DNA of 64,000 bases from contig NZ_BGZH01000001.1 in assembly GCF_009617755.1 (NCBI RefSeq), positions 620,001-684,000 of the forward strand, in the 5' to 3' direction. The translations under genes were made by a program, and so were the position numbers. The notes beneath the pieces were generated by a model. That model did no database searches. It was not told the origin of the DNA and saw nothing but the letters and a program-made list of their open reading frames with translations. Origin of the DNA: Marinobacter salsuginis (GTDB taxonomy: Bacteria; Pseudomonadota; Gammaproteobacteria; Pseudomonadales; Oleiphilaceae). Positions 7,760-17,342 of the stretch are shown piece after piece; within the stretch, counting starts at the first letter, position 1; each line of letters starts with the position of its first letter.

Positions 7760-8878
7760 ATGAGAATTGGTGTACTGGGCGCCGGCCAACTCGGAAGAAT
7801 GCTGGCACTGGCCGGATACCCACTGGCCAAGACCTTTGTTTTCTATGACATGTCTGGCAGCCCCAGTGCCGGCCTTGGTGAGGTCATCATCGACCGGGAC
7901 GGCGAATACCTGGATGACTTCCTCTCTCGCGTCGATCGCGTTACCTACGAGTTTGAACACCTGCCGGTCGAGGTGGCGGAGAAGATTGCCGCCCACAAAC
8001 CAGTGCATCCCTGCCCCCGGGCATTACAGGTGTGCCAGAACCGGGAAGCAGAGAAGACCCTTTTCGGTCAGTTGGGCATTCCTACACCAAAGTGGAAGAT
8101 TGCCGACAGCGCAGCCTCACTGAAAGCCGCTGCCGAGGAGCTTGGCTGCCCGGTGGTGGCGAAGTCCAACACCGAAGGTTATGACGGCAAGGGCCAGGCT
8201 GTGCTACGAACGCCCGAGGAAGCAGAGGCTGCATGGGCGTCCATTGGCCACCCCCGCCTGATCGTGGAAAAGTTTGTCGACTTCCGCCGGGAAGTATCGA
8301 TTATTGCAGTGCGCGCTGAGGACGGCGAACTGGCGTTCTACCCGATGGCTGAGAACACTCACCACGAGGGGATTCTGCGGTACTCGATTGCACCGGCGCC
8401 AAAACTCGAAAAGCATGTGCAGGAAGATGCGGAGCGCTACATAAAGGCACTACTGAACGAATTGAACTATGTCGGCGTATTAACCCTCGAGCTTTTCGAA
8501 ACAGCCGACGGTCTGGTGGCCAATGAAATGGCCCCACGGGTTCATAACTCCGGGCACTGGACCATCGAGGGCGCGATGACGAGCCAGTTCGAGAACCACA
8601 TTCGAGCGGTCAGTGGCCACCCGCTGGGCAACGTGGCACCCCGTGGCCTCAGTTGTATGATCAATATTATTGGCGAGCATGGCGAGATCGAGCGCATCCT
8701 TGAACTGCCCTACGCGCACGTTCACCTCTACAATAAGGGGGAACGACCGGGCCGGAAGCTGGGCCATGTGAACATACTGGCCGACAGCTACGAGGAACTG
8801 GTTTGGCGGGTTAAGAACTGTGCGCAGTTCCTGCCCGGCAGCCCCGAGTTTAAAAGTTCTTTGACAGCAAAGGGTTGA
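7760..8878 (+). CDS. purK: 5-(carboxyamino)imidazole ribonucleotide synthase
   Basis: 372-residue ATP-grasp enzyme that makes N5-CAIR from AIR, bicarbonate and ATP, feeding PurE. Motifs seen are the N-terminal MRIGVLGAGQLGRML dinucleotide-like loop, KSNTEGYDGKGQ for ATP binding, ELFETADGLVANEMAPRVHNSGH with metal ligands, and the C-terminal GHVNILAD. GGAGA lies seven bases before the ATG. It probably forms one transcription unit with purE despite the palindromic element between them. Confidence 0.96.
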   Translation: MRIGVLGAGQLGRMLALAGYPLAKTFVFYDMSGSPSAGLGEVIIDRDGEYLDDFLSRVDRVTYEFEHLPVEVAEKIAAHKPVHPCPRALQVCQNREAEKTLFGQLGIPTPKWKIADSAASLKAAAEELGCPVVAKSNTEGYDGKGQAVLRTPEEAEAAWASIGHPRLIVEKFVDFRREVSIIAVRAEDGELAFYPMAENTHHEGILRYSIAPAPKLEKHVQEDAERYIKALLNELNYVGVLTLELFETADGLVANEMAPRVHNSGHWTIEGAMTSQFENHIRAVSGHPLGNVAPRGLSCMINIIGEHGEIERILELPYAHVHLYNKGERPGRKLGHVNILADSYEELVWRVKNCAQFLPGSPEFKSSLTAKG

Positions 8879-8949
8879 TATAGCTCAAAGCGCCCTTATA
8901 TTGGGCGAGTGAACATCCACATAAACAGAGAGACAGGGAGAACGACCTC

Positions 8950-9528
8950 ATGGCATTTGAACTTCCCGCACTGCCTTATGAAAAGAACGCACTGGAACCG
9001 CACATCTCTCAGGAAACTCTTGAGTACCATTACGGCAAGCACCACAACACCTACGTCACCAAGCTCAATGGCCTGATCGAAGGTACTGATAACGCCAACA
9101 AGTCTCTTGAAGACATTATCAAGAGCGCCAGCGGCCCGCTGTTCAACAACGCCGCACAGGTTTGGAACCACACCTTCTACTGGCACTGCCTGAGCCCGAA
9201 CGGCGGCGGTGAGCCGACCGGCGCAGCCAAGGAAGCCATCGAGAAGGCGTTCGGTTCTTTCGAAGACTTCAAAAAAGAATTTAACGACAAGGCCGCCAAC
9301 AACTTTGGTTCTGGCTGGACCTGGCTGGTGAAGAAAGCCGACGGCAGCGTTGCCATCGTTAACACCAGCAATGCGGAAACGCCGCTGACCGGCGCCGACA
9401 AGCCGGTGCTGACCGTCGACGTTTGGGAGCACGCTTACTACATTGACTACCGCAACTCCCGTCCGAACTATCTGGAAGCTTTCTGGAACCTGGTCAACTG
9501 GGATTTCGTGAACGAAAACCTGGCTTGA
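8950..9528 (+). CDS. sodB: Superoxide dismutase, iron type
   Basis: 192 residues, cytoplasmic Fe-SOD that converts superoxide to hydrogen peroxide and oxygen. Metal ligands are His27 (EYHYGKHH), His74 (WNHTFYW), and the Asp and His of DVWEHAYY. The glutamine in AAQVWNH at position 70 is the second-shell residue typical of iron rather than manganese enzymes. A small hairpin CGCCC..GGGCG lies upstream at about 8891-8907, and a strong terminator follows. It is not clearly co-transcribed with purK, 71 bases upstream. Confidence 0.97.
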   Translation: MAFELPALPYEKNALEPHISQETLEYHYGKHHNTYVTKLNGLIEGTDNANKSLEDIIKSASGPLFNNAAQVWNHTFYWHCLSPNGGGEPTGAAKEAIEKAFGSFEDFKKEFNDKAANNFGSGWTWLVKKADGSVAIVNTSNAETPLTGADKPVLTVDVWEHAYYIDYRNSRPNYLEAFWNLVNWDFVNENLA

Positions 9529-9575
9529 TCGAAGCCCTGCCTCCAGACACAGACTGCAAACACTGCACTGTGTTA

Positions 9576-9602
9576 AAACGCCCGCCCCTGGCGGGCGTTT
9601 TT
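9576..9602 (+). terminator. Rho-independent terminator of sodB
   Basis: The arms AAACGCCCGCC / GGCGGGCGTTT enclose a three-base loop and are followed by a run of T. This is a textbook intrinsic terminator. Confidence 0.92.
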
Positions 9603-9817
9603 GTGTCTGTCATACCTGAGCAATTACAATTTGATACAAGCACACCCTGAAATCTTTGAAAAAATCGCCGATACTCCATGAAGATATCGGAACTCTGAAC
9701 CATACTTAGCACCAACAATCAGGGTGAGGCCCCAAGCACATCACCCGAAGTGCGACATTTTCGCCCTGAAACAGTGCGGAACGCTCGCCTTGCATAACCG
9801 GAACAAGACAGGCTTGA

Positions 9818-11878
9818 ATGCAAAACTCCTTCGAGGTTGAACATCGCCTGGGCTATCGAATCTTACGGTGGATTCTTGCCGTAGCCCTTGTCAGTGGCGT
9901 TATTGTCAGCACCATACAGGTCATCCTGGATGCCCAGCGCGTGTCCACGGGGCTGGACAGCGACGCTGAGCAGACCATCGCGATGGTAAAAGACGCCGCC
10001 ACCCAGGCAGTATTCAGCATCGATGCCGAGCTCGCCCAACAGGTCGTTGACGGTCTCTTCGCCAAGGAAGCGGTGCACACGGCCCGAATCGTTCATCCAG
10101 ACGGCGAGCCACTGGGCAATCGCGACCGCCCGTTGCAGCAAACCGCGTTTCGCCCGGTTACTGACCCCTTCTTCGATGATGAACGCCTCTTCCGCGAACC
10201 CCTATTCCGGGAAGGTAATCCAGAAGACGTCTATGGTTATCTGGATGTTCACTACGATACAGCACCGGCAGCGCGCACCTGGCTGGACAGGGCGGCGGTC
10301 ACCTTCGCTTCTGGCATAGCGACGGCCCTCATCCTCGGGATGGTGCTGTTTTATGTCTTCCATCTGCTCCTGACGCGCCCTCTGCTGCGGATTGTCAGTT
10401 CCGTGAAACAGGTAGACCCAGCCCACCCGGACGACCGCCTGGTCACAACGCCACCCGGCCATCAGAGCGACGAACTGGGTCTGTGGGTAAACGCCACGAA
10501 TAATCTTTTGGTCGCCATTGGTGACAGCCAGAAACGTCATCGCGAGGCGGAGGATCGGGTTAGCCGTCTCTCCCGCTACGATCAGCTTACCGGCCTGCCC
10601 AGTCGGGATACCTTTATGGAATTGCTGATACGGGACATTGAGGAGGCCAACAAACGCCACTCACAACTGTCTCTGATTGTCTGCGGCATCGACGACTTCA
10701 AATCGGTGAATGAGCAGTGCGGGTTCCGCTCTGGCGATCTAATCCTGCAGACGGTCGCAGACCGGCTGACCAACAAACTGGACAACGCCCGCTTTACCAT
10801 TGCGCGTCTTGGCAGCGATCAGTTCGTAATTGTGCAGAAAGGACTCCGGGACGGCTTCCAGGCAGCAGACACGGCCGAGCGAATTCTTGCCTGCATCAGC
10901 GCACCCATGCTTGTGGAAGATCAGAGCATTTCCATGACGGCCACCATGGGGGTTGCACTGTACCCGTCTGACACCAACCAGGCAGACCGTCTGCTCCAGA
11001 GTGCCGAACAGACCATGACCCTGGCCAAGCAGAACGGCCATAACCACTTCCAGTTCTACGTCGCCAGCATTGACCAGGAAATCCGCGACAGGAAGCAGCT
11101 GGAAAAGGACCTGTCCCAGGCACTCGCCAACCATCAGCTGCATCTGGTTTACCAGCCTCAGATCAACCTGGAGAGCAAACGGGTGATCGGGGCTGAGGCG
11201 CTACTCCGTTGGGAACACCCGACTCGGGGTATGGTGCCTCCCGACACATTCATACCTGTCGCCGAAGCGAATGGGTCTATCGTTGAAATCGGCCAATGGG
11301 TCCTGGACCAGGCCTGCTGGCAGGCGGCTCGATGGGCATCCGATGGAACGCCACTGCGTATTGCCGTTAACCTTTCGGCAGTACAGCTGCGCCAGGAAAC
11401 CATCGTCGATGACATTCTCGATACCCTGCGAAGACACAAGATTCCTGCCGGGCGGCTGGAGCTTGAGGTGACCGAAACCAGCTTCATGACCAACCTCTCT
11501 GATGCCGTGGCCAAACTCCACAGGCTGAACAGAGCCGGGATAAGCATCGCAGTGGACGACTTCGGCACCGGCTACTCTTCTCTCACCTACCTGAAGCAGA
11601 TGCCGGTTCAACACCTGAAGATCGACAAACAGTTTATCCAGGATCTACTTGTCAACGAAGAAGACACCCGAATCGCCAACACCATTATCGATCTCGGCAA
11701 GAGCCTGAACCTGTCGGTGGTTGCAGAGGGTGTGGAAACGGCAGAACAGGAATACTATCTGAGCCAGCGCGGTTGTCAGCTGGCTCAGGGTTATTTTTTC
11801 AGCAAGCCGCTGCCGCCGCATGAATTTGAGACCTTCGTAAAAGGTTTCCACGAGCAAATCGTGGAAAATAACGCCTGA
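9818..11878 (+). CDS. Membrane GGDEF-EAL protein, predicted c-di-GMP phosphodiesterase
   Basis: 686 residues. Membrane segments at about 15-37 and 162-185 enclose a periplasmic sensor of about 125 residues, then a HAMP-like linker, a GGDEF domain (about 250-410) and an EAL domain (about 430-680). The GGDEF signature is degenerate (GSDQF near residue 331), so cyclase activity is unlikely. The EAL domain keeps EALLRW, NLSAVQL, LELEVTE, DDFGTGYSSL, KIDKQF and EGVET, all expected for hydrolysis of c-di-GMP. The degenerate GGDEF may be regulatory. A LemA gene follows 22 bases later. Confidence 0.93.
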   Translation: MQNSFEVEHRLGYRILRWILAVALVSGVIVSTIQVILDAQRVSTGLDSDAEQTIAMVKDAATQAVFSIDAELAQQVVDGLFAKEAVHTARIVHPDGEPLGNRDRPLQQTAFRPVTDPFFDDERLFREPLFREGNPEDVYGYLDVHYDTAPAARTWLDRAAVTFASGIATALILGMVLFYVFHLLLTRPLLRIVSSVKQVDPAHPDDRLVTTPPGHQSDELGLWVNATNNLLVAIGDSQKRHREAEDRVSRLSRYDQLTGLPSRDTFMELLIRDIEEANKRHSQLSLIVCGIDDFKSVNEQCGFRSGDLILQTVADRLTNKLDNARFTIARLGSDQFVIVQKGLRDGFQAADTAERILACISAPMLVEDQSISMTATMGVALYPSDTNQADRLLQSAEQTMTLAKQNGHNHFQFYVASIDQEIRDRKQLEKDLSQALANHQLHLVYQPQINLESKRVIGAEALLRWEHPTRGMVPPDTFIPVAEANGSIVEIGQWVLDQACWQAARWASDGTPLRIAVNLSAVQLRQETIVDDILDTLRRHKIPAGRLELEVTETSFMTNLSDAVAKLHRLNRAGISIAVDDFGTGYSSLTYLKQMPVQHLKIDKQFIQDLLVNEEDTRIANTIIDLGKSLNLSVVAEGVETAEQEYYLSQRGCQLAQGYFFSKPLPPHEFETFVKGFHEQIVENNA

Positions 11879-11900
11879 CCCATTACCCTGAGGAGTTGCC

Positions 11901-12488
11901 ATGGGAACCACCGTTATCGGCCTGATTGTCATTGCCGTCGTTGTTTTCTACCTGGTCTTTATCTACAACCGTCTGGTTTCCCTCCGTAACCAGTTCAAGA
12001 ACGGGTTTGCCCAGATTGACGTTCAGCTGCAGCGCCGGCACGACCTGATCCCGAACCTGGTGGAAGCGGCAAAGGCCTATCTTACCCATGAGAAAACCAC
12101 CCTCACCCAGGTGATGGAAGCCCGCAACAATGCGGTCAGCGCCCAAAAAGATGCCGCCAAGGATCCTGGCGATGGCACCAAGATCCAGCGACTTGGCAGC
12201 GCGGAAAACCTGCTGACCAAGGCACTTGCCAACTTTTACGCCGTGGCCGAGAACTACCCGGAGCTGAAGGCCAACGAAACCATCCAGCAACTGATGGAAG
12301 AACTCTCCAGCACCGAGAACCGTGTCGCCTTTGCTCGCCAGGCCTACAATGACGGCGTGATGAGCTACAACATCTTCCGGGAGCAGTTCCCCAACAACAT
12401 CGTTGCCGGCATGTTCGCGTTCAAGGAAACGTCGCAACTGGAACTGGAATCACCGGAAGCCCGTCAGGCACCGAAAGTGGCCTTCTGA
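11901..12488 (+). CDS. LemA family protein
   Basis: 195 residues. One N-terminal membrane segment (residues about 4-22, VIGLIVIAVVVFYLVF) is followed by the LemA signature YNRLVSLRNQFKNGFAQIDVQ and a helical domain with RRHDLIPNLVEAAKAY. GAGGAG lies upstream of the ATG. The M48 peptidase gene starts 11 bases after the stop, a pairing seen in many proteobacteria. The molecular role of LemA is not established; association with an envelope protease is inferred from this gene pair. Confidence 0.92.
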   Translation: MGTTVIGLIVIAVVVFYLVFIYNRLVSLRNQFKNGFAQIDVQLQRRHDLIPNLVEAAKAYLTHEKTTLTQVMEARNNAVSAQKDAAKDPGDGTKIQRLGSAENLLTKALANFYAVAENYPELKANETIQQLMEELSSTENRVAFARQAYNDGVMSYNIFREQFPNNIVAGMFAFKETSQLELESPEARQAPKVAF

Positions 12489-12499
12489 GGCCCTGAGGC

Positions 12500-14497
12500 A
12501 TGGCTCATCCCGGTTTCTTTCAGCGCCAGGCCCATGCCCGGCGCAACACCAGTCTGCTGGTCTTCCTTTTCCTGACGGCGGTTGCGTTTATTACGCTCGC
12601 CGTCTGCCTCGTAGGGTATTTTGTAACCCGCAGTGAATCCTCAGGCCTCGCCTTCCACCACTGGCTGCTCTCCAACCATGGCCTTTTAACGGCCGTTACC
12701 GTTGTCGGGCTGATTGTTCTTGGCTCTCTGCTCCGCTGGGTCGACCTTGCCGGCGGCGGCGACCGGGTTGCCAAAATGGTTGGCGCACGACCGATTGATC
12801 CGGATACCCGGGACAGTGACGAACGTAAACTGCGCAATATTGTCGAGGAAATGGCCATTGCCAGCGGTGTGTCTGTACCGGAACTTTACGTGATGGACCA
12901 GGAAACCGGTATCAATGCCTTCGTGGCAGGCTACACTCCCGGCGAAGCCGTCATGGTCGTCACTCACGGAGCCATCACCCAGCTATCCCGGGACGAACTG
13001 CAAGGCGTGGTCGCCCACGAGTTCAGCCATATTTTCAACGGGGACATGCGGCTCAACGTTCGGCTCATTGCTTTGCTCGCAGGCATCCTGATGATCGGTC
13101 AGATTGGCGGGTTCCTGCTTCGAGCTTCCTTTTATCGTGGCCACAGGATGGGTCGATCCCGAGACGGAAGGGCTCAGGCGGCCATGGGCATTATCGGCCT
13201 GGCGCTGTTCGTGATCGGCTATGTGGGGGTTTTCTTTGGCCGGCTCATACAGGCGGCCGTCTCCAGGCAGCGAGAGATGCTGGCCGATGCCTCGTCCGTG
13301 CAGTTTACCCGCAACCCCGAAGGCATCGCCGGCGCACTGTTCAAGATCGGCATGAAGGGCGGCTACCTGGACACCACCAGCCACGCAAGCGACATGAACC
13401 ACATGTGTTTCGGCGAAAGTGCCCGGATGAAGTTTACCTCCCTGCTGGCCTCCCATCCGCCCATCGACGAGCGCATCAATGCCATCCAGCCCGGCATGCT
13501 AGCCAGATTGCGCAGCCGGCTGAGGGACACCGAGCCCGGCGCCGACCTCTACCGCAGCTCCGCACCAGCGCCTGAAACCGGCGCATCGAGATTCACCGGA
13601 GCGGCATCCGACATCCTTGGACCGGTCACCGGCAAGAGTGGGAGAACCTCGCCCCTGGCGTCGAGCCCGGAGGCGCCGATCAAGCCGGGGCGGAAATTCT
13701 CAGACCAGGTTGGAACCATCAACCGGCACAGCGAAGACTTCGCGCTGCGCTTTCTGGAGCGACTGCCAGCCACTTTCCGGAACCTGCTGTACACCCGGGC
13801 CGGAGCCTCACAACTTTGTTACGCCATGCTGATCTGTGAATTGCCGCGACCGCAGCAGGAGGAACGACTGAACCTGCTGCCGGCTCACCCGGTATTGGGC
13901 AGCCAGCCGGACCTGCTGGAAAAGCTCTTACCCGCACTGAAAACCATCGGGGAGGGCGTCCGTTTTCCTGCCCTGGAACTTGCTATGCCGGCGCTGCGCA
14001 AGCTGGATCCGGAAGAACGGGAGATGCTGATTACCAATGTCCAGAAGCTGGTTGCGGCGGATAATCGGGTCACCCTGTTCGAACTCGCCTTGACCAGTTT
14101 CCTGTCCCGCCATCTGGGCGATGAGGCAGCCAGAGTGGTTCCGGTTCGCTACAAGAGCTACAAACCGGTCATGCCGGCCCTCCAGCGACTTCTGAGCCTG
14201 ATGGCAAGGGCGGGGTCTGCGTCCCAGGCTGACGCCGAGAAGCTTTATCGGGAAGCCATGGCAGGCTTCATGAATGCGAAGGATGGCAATGAGCCGGTTC
14301 TGGAGAAAGTCACCATGCGCCAGCTAAGAGAGGCCTTAACGGCCCTAAACGGCCTCTCGCCTTTGCTGAAACCGGCGATCATTGATGCCTGCGGGTACTG
14401 CATCACCCGCGACGGCAAGGTGGAAACGCGGGAGTATGAGTTGATGCGCCTGGTGGCGGATCAGATGGACTGTCCGATGCCGCCACTGGCTGTCTGA
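12500..14497 (+). CDS. M48 family membrane zinc peptidase (HtpX-like) with C-terminal extension
   Basis: 665 residues. Two N-terminal membrane segments are followed by the peptidase core, with the zinc motif HEFSH at about residues 173-177 and the downstream ligand region RQREMLADASSVQFT. Further hydrophobic segments lie in between (LIALLAGILMIGQIGGFLL and GIIGLALFVIGYVGVFF). The last 330 residues after the peptidase domain are a helical extension not found in HtpX, with a TerB-like acidic/leucine pattern (DGKVETREYELMRLVADQ). Its pairing with LemA suggests envelope protein quality control. The substrate is unknown. Its stop is 4 bases from the gspD stop on the other strand. Confidence 0.9.
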   Translation: MAHPGFFQRQAHARRNTSLLVFLFLTAVAFITLAVCLVGYFVTRSESSGLAFHHWLLSNHGLLTAVTVVGLIVLGSLLRWVDLAGGGDRVAKMVGARPIDPDTRDSDERKLRNIVEEMAIASGVSVPELYVMDQETGINAFVAGYTPGEAVMVVTHGAITQLSRDELQGVVAHEFSHIFNGDMRLNVRLIALLAGILMIGQIGGFLLRASFYRGHRMGRSRDGRAQAAMGIIGLALFVIGYVGVFFGRLIQAAVSRQREMLADASSVQFTRNPEGIAGALFKIGMKGGYLDTTSHASDMNHMCFGESARMKFTSLLASHPPIDERINAIQPGMLARLRSRLRDTEPGADLYRSSAPAPETGASRFTGAASDILGPVTGKSGRTSPLASSPEAPIKPGRKFSDQVGTINRHSEDFALRFLERLPATFRNLLYTRAGASQLCYAMLICELPRPQQEERLNLLPAHPVLGSQPDLLEKLLPALKTIGEGVRFPALELAMPALRKLDPEEREMLITNVQKLVAADNRVTLFELALTSFLSRHLGDEAARVVPVRYKSYKPVMPALQRLLSLMARAGSASQADAEKLYREAMAGFMNAKDGNEPVLEKVTMRQLREALTALNGLSPLLKPAIIDACGYCITRDGKVETREYELMRLVADQMDCPMPPLAV

Positions 14498-14501
14498 GGG
14501 A

Positions 14502-16454
14502 TTACTGGACTCGGGAGCTCCCGCCTTCGAACAGCGCGTCCACCGTCGGGCGCTGTTCTTCCGTCGGGACACCCAGTTTTTCCCGGATGTTCAAATTCAC
14601 GTCCCATAGCTGATCGAATTTGTCGGAGGTTGCTGCAACGGCCTCCTCTTTGCCCAACATAATTTTCGGGCGCAGGAACACCAGCAGGTTACGCTTGACC
14701 CGACGCTCCGATTCCGATGAGAACAGGCGCCCGATGAACGGAATATCACCCAGCAGGGGCACCTTGCTCTTGTTGACCTGGTAATCATCCCGGGTCAAAC
14801 CGCCCAGGACGATGGTCTCGCCGTCATCTGCGAGTACCGTAGTCTTGATTTCCCGCTTGTTGGTAACGATATCCGAGGCGTCCTCGATACTGTCCGCCAC
14901 GTTCTCCGTGGTCTGCTCTACCACCAGACGTACCAGGCCATCGGCGCTGATGGTCGGGGTAACCTTGAGGGTCAGGCCAATATCACGACGCTCGATGGTG
15001 GTAAACGGGTTGGTGGTGCCATCGCCGGTGACTGTTGACTGGCCAGTTCGGAACGGCACGTTCTGCCCCACAATGATTTCCGATTCCTGATTGTCCAGGG
15101 TAATGATGCTGGGCGTGGACAGCAGGTTGGCTGCTGCGGAAGTGGACAGAGCCTGCAGGAGAATTCCCCAACTCACACCATCCTCGTTCCGCTGGCCGGC
15201 GCCGACGGTGATTCCACCTACTGCGGGGGTGATGGCGGACTCGGTCAGAATCGCGCTGAGTACCTCGCCCAGACTGCGACCCACGTTGCCGAAGTTGGTA
15301 CCGGCAACCGGTGTGGATTCGCCGGACTCGTCACCCACGGCAACCTGAACGCCCAGATCCTGGCCCAGCTCGTCACTGATCTCGACAATGGCCGCCTCAA
15401 TCATCACCTGGGCACGACGCACATCCAGAGCGGCCACAATCTGTTCGGCTTCCTGCATCAGGGACGGCTCGCCACGCACCACCAGGGCGTTCAGCCCTTC
15501 ATCGGCGAAAACCGCGAAATTGCTCTGCGGCCGTGAGCCACCAGCGGAGCCCCCTGATCCTGAACCTTCTTTGACCAGCTCGCCCATCACACCTTTGAGA
15601 ATTTCAGTGAGATTCTTGGCATCGGCGTGCTTCAGTCGCAGCACCTTGGTGGTACCGCCGGTTGCCGAAGGCTGATCCAGTTGCCGGATAAGGCCGCGCA
15701 TCTTGTCCCGGAAGGTTTCATCGCCCCGAAGAATAAGTCGGTTACTGCGCTCATCGGCGGTTACGCTGTATTTTCTCGCGGCACTGTCAGCGCCGGTCCG
15801 ACCGAGCTCATCCGGAGCCAGTTCCTGCAGCAGCGTCACCATATCACCGACCCAGGCTTCCTGGAGCTGGATAACTTCCACTTCGTACTTGGAGGGGCTA
15901 TCCAGTTCCCGAACAATCTGCTCGATTCGCTGGATGTTGGAAGAATGATCGCTGATGATCAGAGCGTTGGCGGCGGCTACCCCGGCCAGGTGGCCATACT
16001 TGGCCACCAGTGGGCGAAGAATCGGGACCAGCTCCAGGGCATTTGCGTTATCAATCTGTATGACCCGGGTGATCAGCTGTTCCGAGGGCGTTTCCGGAAA
16101 CCGCTCCAGAATCTCCGCCGACTGCTTGGCGTCAACCTGCTGCACCACTTTGATCACTTCTTCGCCAGGAATGGCCGTAAATCCGTGGACGTTCAGGACC
16201 GCCAGGAACAGGTCGTAAATCTCATCCTTGTTCATGGGCGCGCTGGAGAGCACGGTTACCTTGCCCTTCACCCTGGGATCCACCACAAAACTGTACCCGG
16301 TAATATCGGCCACCTGGGTCACGAAGGCGCGGATATCGGCGTCCTTGAGATTCAGCCGCCATGTCTCGGCTTCCTGCCCGTGCGCCATGGACATAAAGGG
16401 CAGGAGAACAAGCAGGACAATAGCCCGCAAAAGATTGATCTTGTGGTTATACAT
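14502..16454 (-). CDS. gspD: Type II secretion system secretin GspD
   Basis: 650 residues, outer-membrane channel of the type II secretion system. The signal peptide ends near SMAHG-QE, the N0 domain begins WRLNLKDADIRAFV, N1-N3 repeats carry the LIISDHSSNIQRIEQI and LVVRGEPSLMQEAEQI patterns, and the secretin core ends with VPLLGDIPFIGRLF and NLLVFLRPKIM. There is a Gly/Ser linker near GSGSGGSAGG in N3. The start MYNHKINLL at 16454 gives a proper signal peptide; an in-frame GTG at 16496 overlaps the gspC stop and is less likely. It is part of gspN-gspC-gspD. Confidence 0.95.
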   Translation of the reverse strand: MYNHKINLLRAIVLLVLLPFMSMAHGQEAETWRLNLKDADIRAFVTQVADITGYSFVVDPRVKGKVTVLSSAPMNKDEIYDLFLAVLNVHGFTAIPGEEVIKVVQQVDAKQSAEILERFPETPSEQLITRVIQIDNANALELVPILRPLVAKYGHLAGVAAANALIISDHSSNIQRIEQIVRELDSPSKYEVEVIQLQEAWVGDMVTLLQELAPDELGRTGADSAARKYSVTADERSNRLILRGDETFRDKMRGLIRQLDQPSATGGTTKVLRLKHADAKNLTEILKGVMGELVKEGSGSGGSAGGSRPQSNFAVFADEGLNALVVRGEPSLMQEAEQIVAALDVRRAQVMIEAAIVEISDELGQDLGVQVAVGDESGESTPVAGTNFGNVGRSLGEVLSAILTESAITPAVGGITVGAGQRNEDGVSWGILLQALSTSAAANLLSTPSIITLDNQESEIIVGQNVPFRTGQSTVTGDGTTNPFTTIERRDIGLTLKVTPTISADGLVRLVVEQTTENVADSIEDASDIVTNKREIKTTVLADDGETIVLGGLTRDDYQVNKSKVPLLGDIPFIGRLFSSESERRVKRNLLVFLRPKIMLGKEEAVAATSDKFDQLWDVNLNIREKLGVPTEEQRPTVDALFEGGSSRVQ

Positions 16455-16486
16455 CTGGCGATTTCGTCCTGTTTCAATGAACCCGA

Positions 16487-17341
16487 TCAGCGCCACTGTT
16501 CGGGTATGGCATAACTTATGGTGAGGATGGATCCGTCACGCTCGATTTCGATCTCCAACTGTGCCTGACCGCGCCAGTTCTCAAGCAGGGCCTTGTCCTG
16601 ATTGATATCACCCAGTCGCTGGCCGTTGATCGCCGTTATCACGTCACCGGCCTGCAGGTTGACAGCATTCAGCATGGCATTGGAGCCGTCGTATACGTAC
16701 CCAGACATGCCGCTGTCATCCACCGGACTCAACCCGAAAGGCGCGAGAGCAGCAATGCCCTGGCTATCAATCTGTTCGCGGGCGCTGGCCAGAAACTCAT
16801 CCGGTCCTGATTCTGCCGGCTCGGCAGTTACTTCTGCAACCAGATCTGAAGACACCTGTTCCTCAAATGTCAGGGTCTCGTACCGTCCGCCCCGACGAAT
16901 CAGAATTCGACCGGGTTCGACTTCGGCAAGCTCGGCGTTCCCGGGCAACATTTCCCCGACCCGGTAATACGCCGTTTCACCATTGCTTCCAGCAACTATA
17001 GCACCGGAGTCCTCCGGGCGCTGCGCTACCAGCACCCCTTCGAGCCGAAGTCGAAGGCGGGTTTCCGGAGCCGAGCGGCGAACGGCTTCCGCCACCTGAA
17101 CCGGCTGCTCCGAACGCCCGAAGAAATCGTAAACGGCCATGGAAGTCGTCAGACCGCTGCTCCCGGCCATGTTACCCGCACGGTTCGACGCTGGCGCACT
17201 TGGGACCGGCCTGTCCTCCCAGGCGAACAGCCAGGTCATCCGGGCGAGCGCGACAGCCAGATACACCACCAATACCAGCAACAACAGGTTCGCCAGAGTC
17301 CGCGAAATCCGGCGCTGGGCCGGGGTACTTAACATGGCCAT
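16487..17341 (-). CDS. gspC: Type II secretion system protein GspC
   Basis: 284 residues, inner-membrane component that links the secretin to the inner-membrane platform. It has a single membrane segment at about residues 17-36 (LLLLVLVVYLAVALARM), a homology region with RLRLEGVLVAQRPEDSGAIV and YRVGEMLPG, and a C-terminal PDZ domain (LQAGDVITAINGQRL). The start at 17341 lies one base after the gspN stop, supporting translational coupling. The upstream open frame continues only as an overprint of gspN and is rejected as N-terminus. Confidence 0.92.
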   Translation of the reverse strand: MAMLSTPAQRRISRTLANLLLLVLVVYLAVALARMTWLFAWEDRPVPSAPASNRAGNMAGSSGLTTSMAVYDFFGRSEQPVQVAEAVRRSAPETRLRLRLEGVLVAQRPEDSGAIVAGSNGETAYYRVGEMLPGNAELAEVEPGRILIRRGGRYETLTFEEQVSSDLVAEVTAEPAESGPDEFLASAREQIDSQGIAALAPFGLSPVDDSGMSGYVYDGSNAMLNAVNLQAGDVITAINGQRLGDINQDKALLENWRGQAQLEIEIERDGSILTISYAIPEQWR

Positions 17342-17342
17342 A

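Noticed and set aside
7491..7848. Small ORFs across the palindromic elements giving peptides with AHMDVLVA
   Set aside because: The shared peptide comes from the shared DNA core of the elements; frames differ in length and end at random, so these are not genes.
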